The notes under the pieces: generated by a model
Databases searched by the model: none
What the model saw: only the letters and a program-made list of their open reading frames with translations
Told to the model about the DNA's origin: nothing
Program-made: the position numbers and the translations under genes
Shown: positions 52,847 to 60,766 of the stretch, piece after piece
Numbering within the stretch: the stretch's first letter is position 1
Layout of the letters: every line of letters begins with the position of its first letter
NCBI RefSeq assembly: GCF_009909185.1
Contig: NZ_JAAAMV010000038.1
Span: 1-60,832, forward strand
Source: Paenibacillus glycinis
GTDB taxonomy: Bacteria; Bacillota; Bacilli; Paenibacillales; Paenibacillaceae
Length of the DNA: 60,832 nt
Reading direction: 5' to 3'

Positions 52847-52881
52847 AATGCCTCGCTGCTTAGCAGTGGAGGCATTTTTTT
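52847..52881 (+). terminator. Terminator of rplM-rpsI
   Basis: ATGCCTC...GCTGC pairs with GCAGT...GAGGCAT around a short loop, followed by seven T. Confidence 0.9.
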
Positions 52882-52905
52882 CATCATTTTGGCGTATTTC
52901 AGTCA

Positions 52906-52934
52906 TTGAACATTATGACCAATGGACGTATAAT
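52906..52934 (+). promoter_or_regulatory. Sigma-A promoter of cysH-sat
   Basis: TTGAAC (52906-52911) and a perfect TATAAT (52929-52934) are 17 bases apart. The leader is only about 40 bases, so there is no room for a SAM riboswitch; any sulfur control must act at the promoter. Confidence 0.8.
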
Positions 52935-52982
52935 TTAATGTAGATCAATTTACTTGGAATTTGCAAACGGAGGGACTCATCC

Positions 52983-53675
52983 ATGAACCTTTTTGAGAAA
53001 GAAGCGCTTATTACCAAGCAAGCGGAAGAACTGGAGAGTGCGACGCCGCAAGAGATTTTAAAATACGCGGTTGAAACATTCCCGAATATCACATTTGCAT
53101 GCAGCTTTGGCGCGGAAGATGTCGTGCTTGTCGATATGCTGCAAAAAATCAGCCCGAAGACGGACATTTTCTACCTGGATACGGATTTTCATTTTAAAGA
53201 AACGTACGAGACGCGCGATAAAATGGCCGAAATCTACGGTCTTGAATTCGTTGAAGTGAAACCTGCCATTACGCCGGAGGAGCAAGCGGCGCAATACGGC
53301 GAAGAGCTGTGGAAATCCAATGCGAACGAATGCTGCAATATTCGGAAAGTGCAGCCGTTGACGCAAATTCTGTCCAAGTACGAAGCTTGGATTACGGGTA
53401 TTCGCCGCGACCAGGCGCCAACGCGCGCGAACGCGAAGAAGATCGAATACGACACGAAATTCGGTTTGGTGAAATTCAATCCCATCGCGGATTGGACGAC
53501 CGAAGATGTCTGGAACTATATCCGCGAGAACAATGTTTATTACAACCCGTTGCATGACAACAACTATCCAAGCATCGGCTGCGAATACTGCACGCGTCAA
53601 GTCATGCCGGGCGAGGATCCGCGTGCGGGACGTTGGGCGGGACAAGAGAAAACGGAGTGCGGATTGCATAAATAA
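52983..53675 (+). CDS. cysH: Phosphoadenylyl/adenylyl-sulfate reductase (CysH)
   Basis: 230 aa. Reduces activated sulfate to sulfite. Cys pairs at 117-118 (NECCNIRK) and 200/203 (GCEYCTRQ) are the ligands of a [4Fe-4S] cluster and mark the APS-reducing type; the C-terminal ECGLH (C226) holds the catalytic Cys. The nucleotide-binding SFGAEDVVLVD (about 41-51) is present. There is no thioredoxin domain, so reductant comes from separate thioredoxin. GGAGGGAC precedes the ATG. It forms an operon with sat. Confidence 0.95.
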   Translation: MNLFEKEALITKQAEELESATPQEILKYAVETFPNITFACSFGAEDVVLVDMLQKISPKTDIFYLDTDFHFKETYETRDKMAEIYGLEFVEVKPAITPEEQAAQYGEELWKSNANECCNIRKVQPLTQILSKYEAWITGIRRDQAPTRANAKKIEYDTKFGLVKFNPIADWTTEDVWNYIRENNVYYNPLHDNNYPSIGCEYCTRQVMPGEDPRAGRWAGQEKTECGLHK

Positions 53676-53724
53676 GCTTAACCTGGCAGTAACGCGATAA
53701 AACCTTAGGAGGCACTTGCATACA

Positions 53725-54888
53725 ATGAGCAGCATTGAGCCGCATGGCGGCGTACTCATCAATCGAGTCGCGACTGGAGCCGAGCGCGACGCGCTGCTCT
53801 CCGAAGCGGCAAATCTCTCGTCCATCGTCGTCAATACATGGACCATTTCGGATTTGGATTTGATTGCCGTAGGGGCATTTTCGCCGCTTACCGGGTTTTT
53901 GAACGAAGCGGACTACCGCTCGGTCGTCGAACGCATGCGTCTTGCGGATGGCACGGTATGGAGCATACCGATTACATTGGCTGTAGAAGAAGCAAAGGCA
54001 TCCGAATTGTCCGCGGGTCAACGCGCTGCGCTTGTCGGCGAAGACGGCGTTATCTATGCCGTGATCGAGATCGAGAGCATCTATGCCGTCGACCAGAAGC
54101 ATGAAGCGCTCAACGTATTCAAGACCGACGATGTGGAGCATCCAGGCGTCGCCAAATTGTTCAGCCGTCCTGCGACGTATGTCGGCGGATCCATCACCGT
54201 GTTGAATCGTCCGGTACCCGAGAAGTTCAATGAATTCTACTTTGATCCGGCGGAGACGAGGCGGATATTCGCGGAGAAGGGGTGGAAGACCATCGTTGGG
54301 TTCCAAACCCGGAATCCGGTTCATCGGGCACACGAATATATTCAGAAATGCGCCATGGAGATCGTCGATGCGCTTTTTCTGAACCCGCTTGTCGGCGAAA
54401 CGAAATCCGACGACGTACCGGCGAATGTCCGGATGAAGAGCTACATCGCGTTGCTTGAGAATTACTATCCGGCAGATCGCACGTTCCTTGGCGTGTTTCC
54501 GGCGGCAATGCGCTACGCAGGACCGCGGGAAGCGATTTTCCACGCGATGGTCCGCAAGAATTACGGCTGTACGCATTTCATCGTCGGCCGCGACCATGCG
54601 GGCGTAGGCGATTACTACGGGACGTATGAGGCGCAGGATTTGCTTCGGTCGTTCCCTGCCGATGATCTCGGCATTACGCCGCTGTTCTTCGAACACAGCT
54701 TCTTCTGCACCAAATGCGGCAACATGGCTTCCAGCAAGACTTGCCCGCATGGCAAGGAAGACCATCTGACGCTATCCGGTACGAAGGTACGCGCTTTGCT
54801 GCGTGACGGCATTTGCCCGCCGCCGGAGTTCTCGCGTCCGGAAGTCGCTCAAATTCTGATCGAAGGCATGTCCAGCCAACCGGTTTAA
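53725..54888 (+). CDS. sat: Sulfate adenylyltransferase
   Basis: 387 aa, dissimilatory-type (homo-oligomeric) ATP sulfurylase used here for assimilation: ATP + sulfate to APS. Active-site motifs are QTRNPVHRAHEYI (about 195-207) and GRDHAGVGDYYGTYEAQ (about 290); the zinc-like segment CTKCG...KTCPHG precedes LSGTKVRALL. I chose ATG 53725 (MSSIEPHGG), 12 bases after AGGAGG. TTG 53716 lies too near that site. No APS kinase gene is adjacent, which agrees with CysH acting on APS. Confidence 0.95.
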   Translation: MSSIEPHGGVLINRVATGAERDALLSEAANLSSIVVNTWTISDLDLIAVGAFSPLTGFLNEADYRSVVERMRLADGTVWSIPITLAVEEAKASELSAGQRAALVGEDGVIYAVIEIESIYAVDQKHEALNVFKTDDVEHPGVAKLFSRPATYVGGSITVLNRPVPEKFNEFYFDPAETRRIFAEKGWKTIVGFQTRNPVHRAHEYIQKCAMEIVDALFLNPLVGETKSDDVPANVRMKSYIALLENYYPADRTFLGVFPAAMRYAGPREAIFHAMVRKNYGCTHFIVGRDHAGVGDYYGTYEAQDLLRSFPADDLGITPLFFEHSFFCTKCGNMASSKTCPHGKEDHLTLSGTKVRALLRDGICPPPEFSRPEVAQILIEGMSSQPV

Positions 54889-54995
54889 TTTAAACAGGAT
54901 GTCCGCATAAGTGGCCGCCTCGTCCCATAAGATGATAAAGAACGCAGGACAGCCTCCTGCACGATCATCGGATGGAGATAGGGGTGGCTTTTTGC

Positions 54996-55790
54996 ATGCG
55001 CGGAGTTCGGAAACGGTTGTTGGTTTGGATTTCGTACCGGGGCGCGGCGCGAATCGGGTTAGGCATCGCGGCAGTCATGCTCACGGTCGTATTATTGACG
55101 CAAGAAGTGCCCGCGACGCGGACGTGGACCTACTGGACGCTGCCGTTATCCGGCAAAGTCATTGCCATTGATGCGGGTCATGGCGGCGTGGACGGCGGCG
55201 CGGTCAGCAAGCAGGGCTTGGTGGAGAAGGATCTTAATCTGGCAATCGCGCTGCAACTGCGGGATTTTCTTCAGCAAGCCGGGGCGATCGTCGTGATGAC
55301 GCGGGAGGGCGATTACGATCTCGCGGAGGAAGGCACGTCCAAGATCAGCAAGCGGAAGACGCAGGATCTGCTTAATCGCGCCAAGTTCGTCAAAGACAAG
55401 CATGCTTCGCTGCTGCTTAGCATCCATATGAACAGCATTCCATCGCCGAAATGGTCGGGGGCGCAGACGTTTTTTTATCCGAACCAGCCTGAAAATGCTA
55501 TTTTGGCTTCCCTGATTCAGGATGAGATCCGGCGAAATCTGGGCAATACCGAGCGTCTCGCGGCCACGGTCAATACGATTTATTTGCTGAAAGCGATGGA
55601 CGAGGTGCCGAGCGCGCTTGTGGAAGTCGGGTTCTTGTCCAACCCCGGCGAAGCGACGCGTCTGGCGGATTCCGAATACCAGAAGAAGGTTGCGGCTTCC
55701 ATATATCAAGGCGTGCTGCGGTTTACCGCGGGGGAAAAATGGGGGACGGGCAACCCGGGAGGCGCGGCCGGCGGCAAAACCGGAAGCTGA
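54996..55790 (+). CDS. cwlD: N-acetylmuramoyl-L-alanine amidase CwlD
   Basis: Makes muramic-delta-lactam in spore cortex with PdaA; needed for germination. The protein is 264 aa from ATG 54996 (MRGVRKRLLVW), which has GGGGTGG upstream; ATG 54972 is an alternative. An N-terminal hydrophobic segment (about 17-34) serves as signal anchor. The Amidase_3 zinc site is seen in AIDAGHGGVDGGAV, LLLSIHMNSIP and ALVEVGFLSNPGEA. A Gly-rich C-terminal tail (GTGNPGGAAGGKTGS) extends beyond the usual end. Sporulation control is expected, but no clear sigma-E or sigma-G promoter is visible. Confidence 0.94.
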   Translation: MRGVRKRLLVWISYRGAARIGLGIAAVMLTVVLLTQEVPATRTWTYWTLPLSGKVIAIDAGHGGVDGGAVSKQGLVEKDLNLAIALQLRDFLQQAGAIVVMTREGDYDLAEEGTSKISKRKTQDLLNRAKFVKDKHASLLLSIHMNSIPSPKWSGAQTFFYPNQPENAILASLIQDEIRRNLGNTERLAATVNTIYLLKAMDEVPSALVEVGFLSNPGEATRLADSEYQKKVAASIYQGVLRFTAGEKWGTGNPGGAAGGKTGS

Positions 55791-55865
55791 CCCCGCTTGG
55801 AACGGCTCCGGCGTATTGCTATAATGGATGAGCCAGTATCACTGGGATAGAGGAGAGAAGCTGCC

Positions 55866-56981
55866 ATGATTACCCGCGAGGAAGCATTAAAGGCCGCCGA
55901 GTCCGCGGCGGCCCCTTATAATGCGGAAGGCACGATCGTCTTCCGCGATGTTGTCGTAAAGGACCGTGGCGTATCGCTCACGGTCATTGGCGCGCCCGCG
56001 CCCGCGGAGCGCGCGCTCGAGGCTGCGCTGCGCGAAGCGCTTGCCGCGGCCGGCGCCGAAACCGTGCACTGCCGGTTTCGGGCCGGCGAGGCCGCCCCGG
56101 CGGGCACGCAGGGCGCTGCGCCCGCCGCAGGCGCTCCCGGCGGCGCCGGGCAGGCTGCGCCGCCGCCGAAGGGCGCAGGCCCCGTACGCGGTCACGGGGC
56201 CGGGCTCGAGGCACACCCGCTGCTCGCCGAAGGCAGCGGAGTGCAGTTCATTGCCGTCGCCAGCGGCAAGGGCGGCGTCGGCAAGTCCACGGTGACCGTG
56301 AATCTCGCGGTCGCCTTGGCCCGCAAGGGCAAACGCGTCGGAATCATCGACGCCGACATTTACGGCTTCAGCGTGCCGGACATGATGGGGATCGAAGAAC
56401 GCCCGCAGATCGTGAACGAGCGGGTCATCCCCATCGAGAAGTTCGGCGTGCGCGTCATGTCCATGGGCTTTTTCGTCGAAGACAACGCGCCGATCGTATG
56501 GCGCGGACCGATGCTCGGCAAGATGCTGCGCAACTTTTTCGCCGAGATCGAATGGGGCGAGCTGGATTACCTGCTCCTGGATTTGCCGCCGGGAACGGGC
56601 GACGTCGCCCTCGACGTGCACCAGCTCATTCCGCAAAGCAAAGAAATCATCGTGACCACGCCGCATGCAACGGCCGCTTTCGTGGCAGCCCGAGCAGGTG
56701 CAATGGCAATCAAAACCGAGCATGAAATCATCGGCGTCGTGGAGAATATGTCGTACTACCTCAATAAAGACGGCGAGCATGATTATGTTTTCGGCCGCGG
56801 TGGCGGTGCCAGGTTGGCCGAGTCCCTCAATGCCGAGTTAATGGCCCAGATTCCGCTCGGAGCGCCGGACAACCATGTTTCGGAGCCGGATTTTTCCCCG
56901 TCCGTGTACAAGGAAGATACCGACACGGGTCGCATTTACCTGGAGATCGCGGACCGCGTCATCGCCAAGTGCGAGGCATAG
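55866..56981 (+). CDS. Mrp/ApbC-type P-loop ATPase (SalA-like)
   Basis: 371 aa. The N-terminal MIP18-like domain (about 1-80) is followed by an Ala/Gly/Pro-rich linker (about 80-118, very GC-rich DNA). The ATPase domain has the deviant Walker A SGKGGVGKST (about 135), DADIYGFSVPDMMG and LLLDLPPGTGDV. Mrp proteins carry Fe-S clusters; the relative SalA in B. subtilis, at this locus, acts in regulation. The CxxC pair expected near NMSYYLNKDGEHDYVFG is absent. GAGGAGAGAAG precedes the ATG. Fe-S carrier versus regulator is undecided. Confidence 0.9.
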   Translation: MITREEALKAAESAAAPYNAEGTIVFRDVVVKDRGVSLTVIGAPAPAERALEAALREALAAAGAETVHCRFRAGEAAPAGTQGAAPAAGAPGGAGQAAPPPKGAGPVRGHGAGLEAHPLLAEGSGVQFIAVASGKGGVGKSTVTVNLAVALARKGKRVGIIDADIYGFSVPDMMGIEERPQIVNERVIPIEKFGVRVMSMGFFVEDNAPIVWRGPMLGKMLRNFFAEIEWGELDYLLLDLPPGTGDVALDVHQLIPQSKEIIVTTPHATAAFVAARAGAMAIKTEHEIIGVVENMSYYLNKDGEHDYVFGRGGGARLAESLNAELMAQIPLGAPDNHVSEPDFSPSVYKEDTDTGRIYLEIADRVIAKCEA

Positions 56982-56999
56982 TCGGCGATACGACAGCGA

Positions 57000-57043
57000 A
57001 AAAGCCAACATGGCTCACGATCCGTGAGCATGTTGGCTTTTCA
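57000..57043. terminator. Terminator between mrp and gerD (likely bidirectional)
   Basis: AAAGCCAACATG pairs with CATGTTGGCTTT, with an inner CTCACG/CGTGAG stem. A run on one side and T run on the other suit both convergent genes. Confidence 0.9.
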
Positions 57044-57091
57044 CGTTGCACGTTCACAGCAGACCCTTCCATGCAACAGGAGCAGGGGTCA

Positions 57092-57796
57092 TCATCCGCC
57101 GCCTTGTTCACCCATGCCGCCGTCGCCCTGATCGCCGCCTTCGCCTTGATCGCCGCCTTCGCCTTCGCCGCCGCCGCCTTCGCCCTCTTTGGATTTGGTG
57201 ACTTTTTCGTCCGGTTTCGGCTTAAGCTCTTCCTGTACCGCTTTTTTAAGCAGGTCGAGTATTTCCATCCGGAATAGCGGGCTTTGCATCGAGTCCTGCA
57301 TGATGGTCATGACTTGTTTGCGATATTGGCTGCTTTGGAGGACATCCAGAATCATCTTATCCATTTCCGGGCTTTTCATCGCTTGGATCATGTCTTTTTG
57401 GTAGCTCGGATCCTTGAGCAAGTCCTTGTGGATTTGCTTGTTTTGTTTATTGACCGCTTGCGAGAACTCGCCGGCAAACCGCGGATCGGTCATCAACTTT
57501 TCGATGACTTTGTTGTACTCCGGAGAAACCAAGGTTTCTTTGACGGCCATGCGCACCTGCTCTTGGTCTTGGACCGTAAGCAGCTTCGAGCCCATGCCAT
57601 TATTGCCCGTGGAAGAAACGGCCGATTCCTGAAGCGCCTTTTGCGCGTCTTCCGTCTTGAGTATGTCAATTACCATCGACTTCATGTCTTTGTAGCTGAT
57701 CGGTTCGCTTGATGCACTGGACGGCTCGGAGCCGCAGCTTGACAGCATGGAGGATAAAATTATTGCGGCACCCACCCATACGAAACGCTTGAGCAT
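57092..57796 (-). CDS. gerD: Spore germination lipoprotein GerD
   Basis: 234 aa. Signal peptide with lipobox LSSC; the modified Cys is residue 21. The middle is an alpha-helical region (about 35-190) with repeated charged helices such as MVIDILKTEDAQKAL and KQNKQIHKDLLKDP, as in GerD, which forms a trimeric scaffold clustering germinant receptors in the inner spore membrane. The C-terminus is a Gly/Glu/Asp-rich low-complexity tail. On the opposite strand to its neighbours, with a possible sigma-G promoter at 57819-57848. Confidence 0.93.
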   Translation of the reverse strand: MLKRFVWVGAAIILSSMLSSCGSEPSSASSEPISYKDMKSMVIDILKTEDAQKALQESAVSSTGNNGMGSKLLTVQDQEQVRMAVKETLVSPEYNKVIEKLMTDPRFAGEFSQAVNKQNKQIHKDLLKDPSYQKDMIQAMKSPEMDKMILDVLQSSQYRKQVMTIMQDSMQSPLFRMEILDLLKKAVQEELKPKPDEKVTKSKEGEGGGGEGEGGDQGEGGDQGDGGMGEQGGG

Positions 57797-57818
57797 GATG
57801 TCCCTGTCTCCCTTCTGA

Positions 57819-57848
57819 AATTACGACATTGTCCTGCGTGTAGTATGC
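57819..57848 (-). promoter_or_regulatory. Possible sigma-G promoter of gerD
   Basis: Reading the minus strand, GCATA (57848-57844) and CGTAATT (57825-57819) are 18 bases apart, close to the sigma-G pattern GHATR-N18-CATnnTA. gerD is a forespore gene in B. subtilis. Confidence 0.4.
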
Positions 57849-58096
57849 GACATTGTTCAAGGGATTATCATGGACGCGGCGTAGCTTTTTAAGGCGGACG
57901 TGGTAAAATGGAAAAGACCAGGCTATTGGGCAATGGCAGCGCTGAAATATCGAGCATCTCCGAATGATTTGCTGCCAGGATGAACCAAGCAGACGGAGAA
58001 TTTCATACGGATGCAAGCCATAAGAAGTCAGCGCTTCCATGCTTAGTAACGAATAGGCAAGGATGAGGCGCAACAAACATTTAGGAGACATGTACC
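57849..58096. other. gerD-kbaA divergent intergenic region
   Basis: No ORF with a ribosome site and no strong sigma-A hexamer pair could be read towards kbaA. Both flanking genes are expected to be sporulation-linked, so alternative-sigma promoters are possible. Confidence 0.5.
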
Positions 58097-58726
58097 GTGA
58101 ACTTACGCAAATGGTTTTTTTTATTCTGGAGCACGATGGCGGTCGGAGGTGTCGTGTCCGCCATTATCGGCACCTTCATGCAATGGATCGATCCTGATTT
58201 CGGCATACTCGGCCTGAAAGCAACGGGCTTTAACCTGCTGACCATGGCGCTCGTCGGGTTGCTGTTCGGCGCGTTCAGCCAGATGGGCTTTTTTTCGTAT
58301 CTAACGCTCAATTACATCGCGCTCAGCGTACTTCGCAAAGGGTACCTTTGGAACGCCTTGCAAGCGTACACTTCGCTGTTCGCGCTTGGCGGAATAGGGT
58401 ATATGCTGTATCAGGACCGCGCGAAATTAAATAACGGCTGGATATTTTGGGTGCTTCCGCTGGCGCTGGCCATCGCGTCCTCGGCAGTCGCTTATGTCAA
58501 AGCGAAACAGACCAACGGCACCGCGTTCATTCCGACGGTGTTTCTGTTGGTCGTCGTGACGCTGCTGGAAGCGTGGCAAGCGCTCCAAAGCAATGTAACG
58601 GCAATGGCGTTCATGGTCATTCCGATGTTTGCGTGCAACGCGTATCAAATCATGTGGCTGCATCGATTGCTGCGCAAAGAACAAACGACCGGCTCCGCAT
58701 CGTCCAATGCGAAACCGGTCGCTTAA
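58097..58726 (+). CDS. kbaA: KinB-signalling pathway activation protein KbaA
   Basis: 209 aa, six or so membrane segments with short loops. The N-terminus NLRKWFFLFWSTMAVGG, the GLKATGFNLLTMALVGLLFGAFSQMGFF-type stretch and its position between gerD and pdaB all fit KbaA, which is needed for KinB to start the sporulation phosphorelay in B. subtilis. The start is GTG at 58097 with AGGAGA 9 bases upstream. Molecular function is unknown. The C-terminus is a soluble polar tail. Confidence 0.93.
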   Translation: MNLRKWFFLFWSTMAVGGVVSAIIGTFMQWIDPDFGILGLKATGFNLLTMALVGLLFGAFSQMGFFSYLTLNYIALSVLRKGYLWNALQAYTSLFALGGIGYMLYQDRAKLNNGWIFWVLPLALAIASSAVAYVKAKQTNGTAFIPTVFLLVVVTLLEAWQALQSNVTAMAFMVIPMFACNAYQIMWLHRLLRKEQTTGSASSNAKPVA

Positions 58727-58744
58727 TTAACGTTCGTATCGAAA

Positions 58745-59548
58745 TCACTGCGCTGCCGAAGCATCGAGCTGCTCGAACATGGCGGTCTTGTCTTGGACCG
58801 TTTTGCCCTGCAGCTCCGTTTGCGCGATCAGTTCCGATACCGTTACGAATTCATAGCCTTTATCGCGAAGTTGATCGATAATCGCGGGAAGCGCCTCGTG
58901 CGTTTGTTTGACGGAATCGCTGGCGTGCATCAGGATGATATCGCCGGGATGCGCTTTGGACACGACGCGGTTCACGATTTTGTCCGTCCCGATATTCATC
59001 CAATCCTGGGAGTCCGTATCCCATTGAATGACCTTATAATTCATCTGTTCCGCGATCCGCAGCACGCGCTTGTCGAAATCGCCGTTAGGCATCCGGATGA
59101 GGGTCGGCGTTTTGCCGGTCACCTGAGTCAAAATCGTCTGCGCCGTTTCGATTTGCGTGCGGATTTCCTCGTCGCTGTAGGTGCTGTAATTGCCGTGCTT
59201 ATGGCCGTGGCTCCCGATTTCATAACCGGCGTCTACGATCTTTTTCACGATATCGGGGTGGCTTTGGCTCCAAGGGGAAGAGAGAAAGAACGTCACGTTT
59301 TTGACGCCTTTTTCTTTCAGGACGTCGAGAATCGGCTCGGCGCGTTTTTCACCCCAGCTGATGTCGAAGGTCAACGCCACGACCTTTTTGTCTGTCGGAA
59401 CGCTGTAAATCGCTGCCGGCTGATCTTCGGCGAACACCGTAATATTGTCCTTTTCGGCGTAAATGACGCCTGCCGCGAACATGATCCCCACTGTCATCAG
59501 AAAATATCGCTTCAATTTTCTTCCGTTCATGACATAAAACATATTCAT
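58745..59548 (-). CDS. pdaB: Polysaccharide deacetylase family sporulation protein PdaB
   Basis: 267 aa. N-terminal membrane anchor (about 15-31), then a NodB homology domain: ALTFDISWG holds the metal/catalytic Asp, SHGHKHGNYS the metal-binding His residues, and IRMPNGDFDKRVL, VIQWDTDSQDW and ILMHASD the later motifs. PdaB is needed to keep spores stable after release. The conserved Arg-Pro motif appears as LIRMPNGDF, with Met replacing an Arg or other residue of canonical deacetylases. The ATG at 59548 has GGAGAGGAG about 13 bases upstream; ATG 59542 is an alternative. Confidence 0.93.
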   Translation of the reverse strand: MNMFYVMNGRKLKRYFLMTVGIMFAAGVIYAEKDNITVFAEDQPAAIYSVPTDKKVVALTFDISWGEKRAEPILDVLKEKGVKNVTFFLSSPWSQSHPDIVKKIVDAGYEIGSHGHKHGNYSTYSDEEIRTQIETAQTILTQVTGKTPTLIRMPNGDFDKRVLRIAEQMNYKVIQWDTDSQDWMNIGTDKIVNRVVSKAHPGDIILMHASDSVKQTHEALPAIIDQLRDKGYEFVTVSELIAQTELQGKTVQDKTAMFEQLDASAAQ

Positions 59549-59660
59549 GGATGGATCGGCACTCCTCTCCTTAGGCTTGTATTAGTACAATCTATGCTCG
59601 TACGACCAACTTATTCGTCTTGAAGCCAAAATCAGCCCCAGCAGAGGTGAGAAGCCAAGT

Positions 59661-60275
59661 ATGTTCGCTCCACGTGAAATTTTGCGCCATTTGAAGTCCA
59701 TGCGTCATTACCTCGCCTTCAGCACGATTTTTTTGCTTGCCGGCATGGTCGTCGGCGCGACGAATCCGGCGCTGGACAGCTTTATGCAAAGCCAGATGAG
59801 CGGATTGCGGGACATCGCGCAAAACATCGACTCCAGCAGTCATCCGACGCTGTATTTAATGTTGTTCATCTTATTGAATAACGTCATTAAAGCGGTCTTC
59901 GTAATGTACCTCGGCGCGTTTTTCGGCATAATTCCCGTCGTCTTCCTAGCCATTAACGGGATGATGATCGGCTATTTGATTCACAAGACGGCGGATCAGG
60001 GAAACGGGATGTTATTCGACGTTATCGTCAAGGGGCTTCTCCCGCATGGCATTATCGAATTGGCTGCCATCGTAATCGCTTGTGCATACGGACTGCGGTT
60101 CGGCAAAATGATTTTTCAAGGAATCGGTTCGGTGTTTACGCGCAAGAGCGGGTGGGGACAAGAATTCGAGAAATTCATGCAGCGCACCCTTCCGGTTATC
60201 GTCCTGATAGCCGTAATGTTGGTGGCAGCGGCAATCATTGAAAGCACCGTGACGGTTTGGCTGCTCGGCGAGTAA
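59661..60275 (+). CDS. spoIIM: Stage II sporulation protein M (SpoIIM/DUF95 family)
   Basis: 204 aa, about five membrane segments. The central NNVIKAVFVMYLGAFFGIIP and the PHGIIELAAIVIACAYG motif are the family signature; the Glu in HGIIE is the conserved membrane acidic residue. SpoIIM joins SpoIID and SpoIIP in septal peptidoglycan removal during engulfment. In B. subtilis spoIIM lies elsewhere, so its place next to pdaB is characteristic of this lineage. A weak AGAGGTGAG ribosome site precedes the ATG. Related DUF95 proteins also occur outside sporulation. Confidence 0.9.
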   Translation: MFAPREILRHLKSMRHYLAFSTIFLLAGMVVGATNPALDSFMQSQMSGLRDIAQNIDSSSHPTLYLMLFILLNNVIKAVFVMYLGAFFGIIPVVFLAINGMMIGYLIHKTADQGNGMLFDVIVKGLLPHGIIELAAIVIACAYGLRFGKMIFQGIGSVFTRKSGWGQEFEKFMQRTLPVIVLIAVMLVAAAIIESTVTVWLLGE

Positions 60276-60305
60276 TAAAATTTCCATTTTCTGTGCATAA
60301 CAATA

Positions 60306-60344
60306 AAGCGGCGTTTATCGCGACTTGCGATAGACGCCGTTTTT
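60306..60344 (+). terminator. Terminator of spoIIM
   Basis: CGGCGTTTATCGC (60309-60321) pairs with GCGATAGACGCCG (60327-60339), followed by five T. Confidence 0.92.
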
Positions 60345-60469
60345 GGTTTCCGGGTAAGCGCTGCGCGTTCCCGTGACCGAAGAAACGATCCGGCGCGGTT
60401 GAATCGCTGCCGCGGATTCGTTTCGTTGGCCGTTGTGGCCGAATAAGCGAAGGGGGCTGCCGGAAGGTT

Positions 60470-60691
60470 ATGCTCGGAATACTGTTCAACGACAAAGAAT
60501 GCAAAGAACTCGACTACGTACTACGCAAAGAACTTGACGAAATGCTGCTCGATTTGAACGATTCCAGGCTGGACGGAGATATCAAGACGGCCATTGCCAA
60601 ACGCTACAAGGTCATTTTTCGCATGTTTGCCCGAATCGCCTCCCCGAAAGAATTGTCCCGCTATGTGCTCAATATGCGCATGTACCGTTGA
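60470..60691 (+). CDS. Small conserved hypothetical protein
   Basis: 73 aa. Predicted wholly helical and charged (KECKELDYVLRKELDEMLLDL ... KRYKVIFRMFARIASPKEL). No signal peptide, membrane segment or known domain. CGGAAGG precedes the ATG, rather close. I recall similar small proteins at this place in other Paenibacillus genomes but cannot verify. It lies between spoIIM and the next rRNA promoter. A DNA- or protein-binding adaptor is possible; no function is assigned. Confidence 0.75.
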   Translation: MLGILFNDKECKELDYVLRKELDEMLLDLNDSRLDGDIKTAIAKRYKVIFRMFARIASPKELSRYVLNMRMYR

Positions 60692-60700
60692 TTCAAACGG

Positions 60701-60709
60701 TTATTCACA
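60701..60709 (+). promoter_or_regulatory. Single DnaA-box-like nonamer
   Basis: TTATTCACA fits TTATNCACA. It is 28 bases upstream of the rrn -35 element. A lone copy; chance is possible. Confidence 0.35.
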
Positions 60710-60736
60710 GGTGTACAAAAAAATATCAAAAAACCC

Positions 60737-60766
60737 TTGCATTGTTTCTTAGCCTTGTGATATATT
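60737..60766 (+). promoter_or_regulatory. rRNA operon promoter
   Basis: TTGCAT (60737-60742) and TATATT (60761-60766) with 18-base spacing, preceded by an A-rich UP-like stretch (about 60717-60733). Confidence 0.8.
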
